A stretch of 8,942 nt of DNA from Methanobacterium sp. (lineage in GTDB: Archaea; Methanobacteriota; Methanobacteria; Methanobacteriales; Methanobacteriaceae). The position numbers were made by a program, and so were the translations under genes. Location: assembly GCA_030539815.1 (NCBI GenBank), contig JAUNXM010000057.1, forward strand, positions 2,253-11,194. Direction: 5' to 3'. Each line of letters opens with the position of its first letter. The stretch's first letter is position 1. This document shows positions 8,163 through 8,942 of the stretch, one piece after another. Under the pieces are notes generated by a model. The model was not told where the DNA came from, did no database searches, and was given only the letters and a program-made list of their open reading frames with translations.

Positions 8163-8201
8163 ATTATAAATTTATAAACACTCCAGATATATAAAATGTT
8201 A
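8163..8201 (-). promoter_or_regulatory. Promoter region of the Trypco2-like gene pair
   Basis: On the minus strand AACATTTTATATATCTG (TATA centred near 8191) predicts a start near 8165 and a leader of about 30 bases carrying the ribosome binding site. A second AT box, TTTATAAATTTATAAT at about 8163-8178, lies nearer the gene and could be an alternative. Confidence 0.5.
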
Positions 8202-8260
8202 TTAATAGCATGTTTAATATTACTAAGATTGGGGAGAATTTCCTAAAATATTTTTATTGC

Positions 8261-8295
8261 TACATGTAATGGAATCATGTATTGTAATGTGAATC
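8261..8295. repeat. Paired near-direct repeats and inverted TACATG/CATGTA in a divergent promoter region
   Basis: TGTAATGGAATC (8265-8276) and TGTAATGTGAATC (8283-8295) differ by one inserted base. TACATG (8261-8266) and CATGTA (8276-8281) form an inverted repeat with a 9-base spacer. They lie between the divergent Trypco2-like pair and the DUF429 gene, where an operator would be expected. Confidence 0.35.
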
Positions 8296-8314
8296 TAATT
8301 ATATTATAAAATAA

Positions 8315-8326
8315 GTTGAATTCAAC
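8315..8326. promoter_or_regulatory. Perfect 12-bp palindrome, possible operator
   Basis: GTTGAATTCAAC is a perfect inverted repeat without spacer in the divergent intergenic region (8137-8426). A palindrome of this size in a shared promoter region fits a dimeric regulator site, though AT-rich DNA gives such matches by chance. Confidence 0.35.
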
Positions 8327-8426
8327 CAGATAATCAAGTGAATTTAGAATTAAATAATTAATAAATTACTCTCCTTTATGTTAAATAGGAAAAAATAATA
8401 AACTTAAAAAATCATTACATAAATCA

Positions 8427-8942
8427 ATGAAGATAATGGGAATAGATTTAGCAGGAAAGGATGATAATCCCACAGGAATGTGCATCTTAAACCCGGATGA
8501 TGTTAGAGATAATAATGGAATAGATAGGACCCATTCCAACTGTGAGATCTATACTCAGGCACTGTATACCAATGAAGAAATATTGGAAAATATCCAGGAA
8601 GTGAACCCACCATCATTGTTATTGATGCACCGTTATCTTTACCTGAAGGACGTTGCTGTCTGGAAAAAGATTGTGAATGTGCAGTCGGGGGTCATTTTCG
8701 TCAATCGGAACTAGAAATCCGTTGTTATGGTCCGGTTCTTCCTTTAACCTTCACCGGGATGAAAATGTTAACTATTAGGGGAGTTGGTTTGGCCCGCAAT
8801 CTTTCGAGTAAATACTTAATAAAGGAAACCCATCCCCGCACTGCTGGAAAGATGCTTGGATTTCACCATTTTGAAACGGATATTGGGGAATATTTAAGCA
8901 TTCCTCCAGAAACAAATGAACACGAAATAGATGCTATCTTAG
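8427..8942 (+). pseudogene. DUF429 family protein (RNase H-fold predicted nuclease) with an apparent frameshift, cut by the window edge
   Basis: The ATG at 8427 opens a frame beginning MKIMGIDLAGKDDNPTGMCI, the first strand of the RNase H-like fold with candidate catalytic D7. It runs family-like to about 8609 (EEILENIQEVNP), then gives unrelated residues and stops at 8712-8714. Family-like sequence resumes in another frame at about 8609-8612 (TIIVIDAPLSLPEGR) and stays open to the edge: a Cys cluster CCLEKDCEC, LPLTFTGMKML, KETHPRTAGKMLG and NEHEIDAIL, where the Asp is a likely catalytic residue. Adding one C in AACCCACC (8604-8611) would restore one frame reading NPTIIVIDAP. It is either a real inactivating mutation or a sequence error in a short C-run. 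DUF429 proteins are predicted nucleases without a settled role. No Shine-Dalgarno is visible, so the mRNA may be leaderless. Confidence 0.7.

Noticed and set aside
8612..8714. C-terminal part of the 95-codon frame at 8427-8714 as a genuine short protein
   Set aside because: After about residue 61 the residues do not fit the DUF429 family, whereas another frame continues the family pattern through to the window edge.

Overview
The window looks like chromosomal DNA from a methanogenic archaeon of the Methanobacteriales, probably Methanobacterium or a close relative. The evidence is the start of an archaeal ether-lipid UbiA prenyltransferase at the left edge, an archaeal-type MutS2 (N-terminal helix-hairpin-helix plus MutS ATPase, no Smr domain), very AT-rich intergenic DNA with TATA/BRE-like boxes, U-tract ends, and short or absent Shine-Dalgarno leaders. 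The species is inferred from sequence style, not from a search.

Layout, left to right. 1-163 (-): N-terminus of a digeranylgeranylglyceryl phosphate synthase-like UbiA protein, cut by the window edge. 353-643 (-): small two-helix membrane protein of unknown role. 841-3666 (+): 941-residue U32 'peptidase' of the RlhA-like (RNA hydroxylation) type, with a U32 core, a DUF3656-like middle, a degenerate 21-bp coding repeat, and a second degenerate U32-like domain. 3759-4586 (-): TauE/SafE-type anion exporter, convergent with the U32 gene. 4587-4890: divergent intergenic region with promoters for the exporter and for mutS2. 4891-6786 (+): mutS2, starting at TTG. 6922-7386 (-): membrane-anchored stand-alone single Cache domain. 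7599-7826 and 7795-8136 (-): two small overlapping genes whose products share a helix-plus-beta layout and resemble the trypsin-co-occurring domain 2 (Trypco2) type. 8427-8942 (+): DUF429 (RNase H-fold predicted nuclease), interrupted by an apparent one-base frameshift near 8607-8612 and running off the right edge.

The genes mostly have separate promoters and do not form one pathway. The left part is housekeeping (lipid synthesis, RNA modification, transport, DNA maintenance). The right part (about 6800-8942) looks more accessory: a lone sensor domain, a coupled pair of small Trypco2-like proteins, divergent repeat-containing regulatory DNA and a broken DUF429 gene. The Trypco2-like pair is the best candidate for something undescribed, because relatives of that domain are known mainly from protease-linked conflict-type systems and no protease is visible here. 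I found no rRNA, tRNA, CRISPR array, transposase or integrase.
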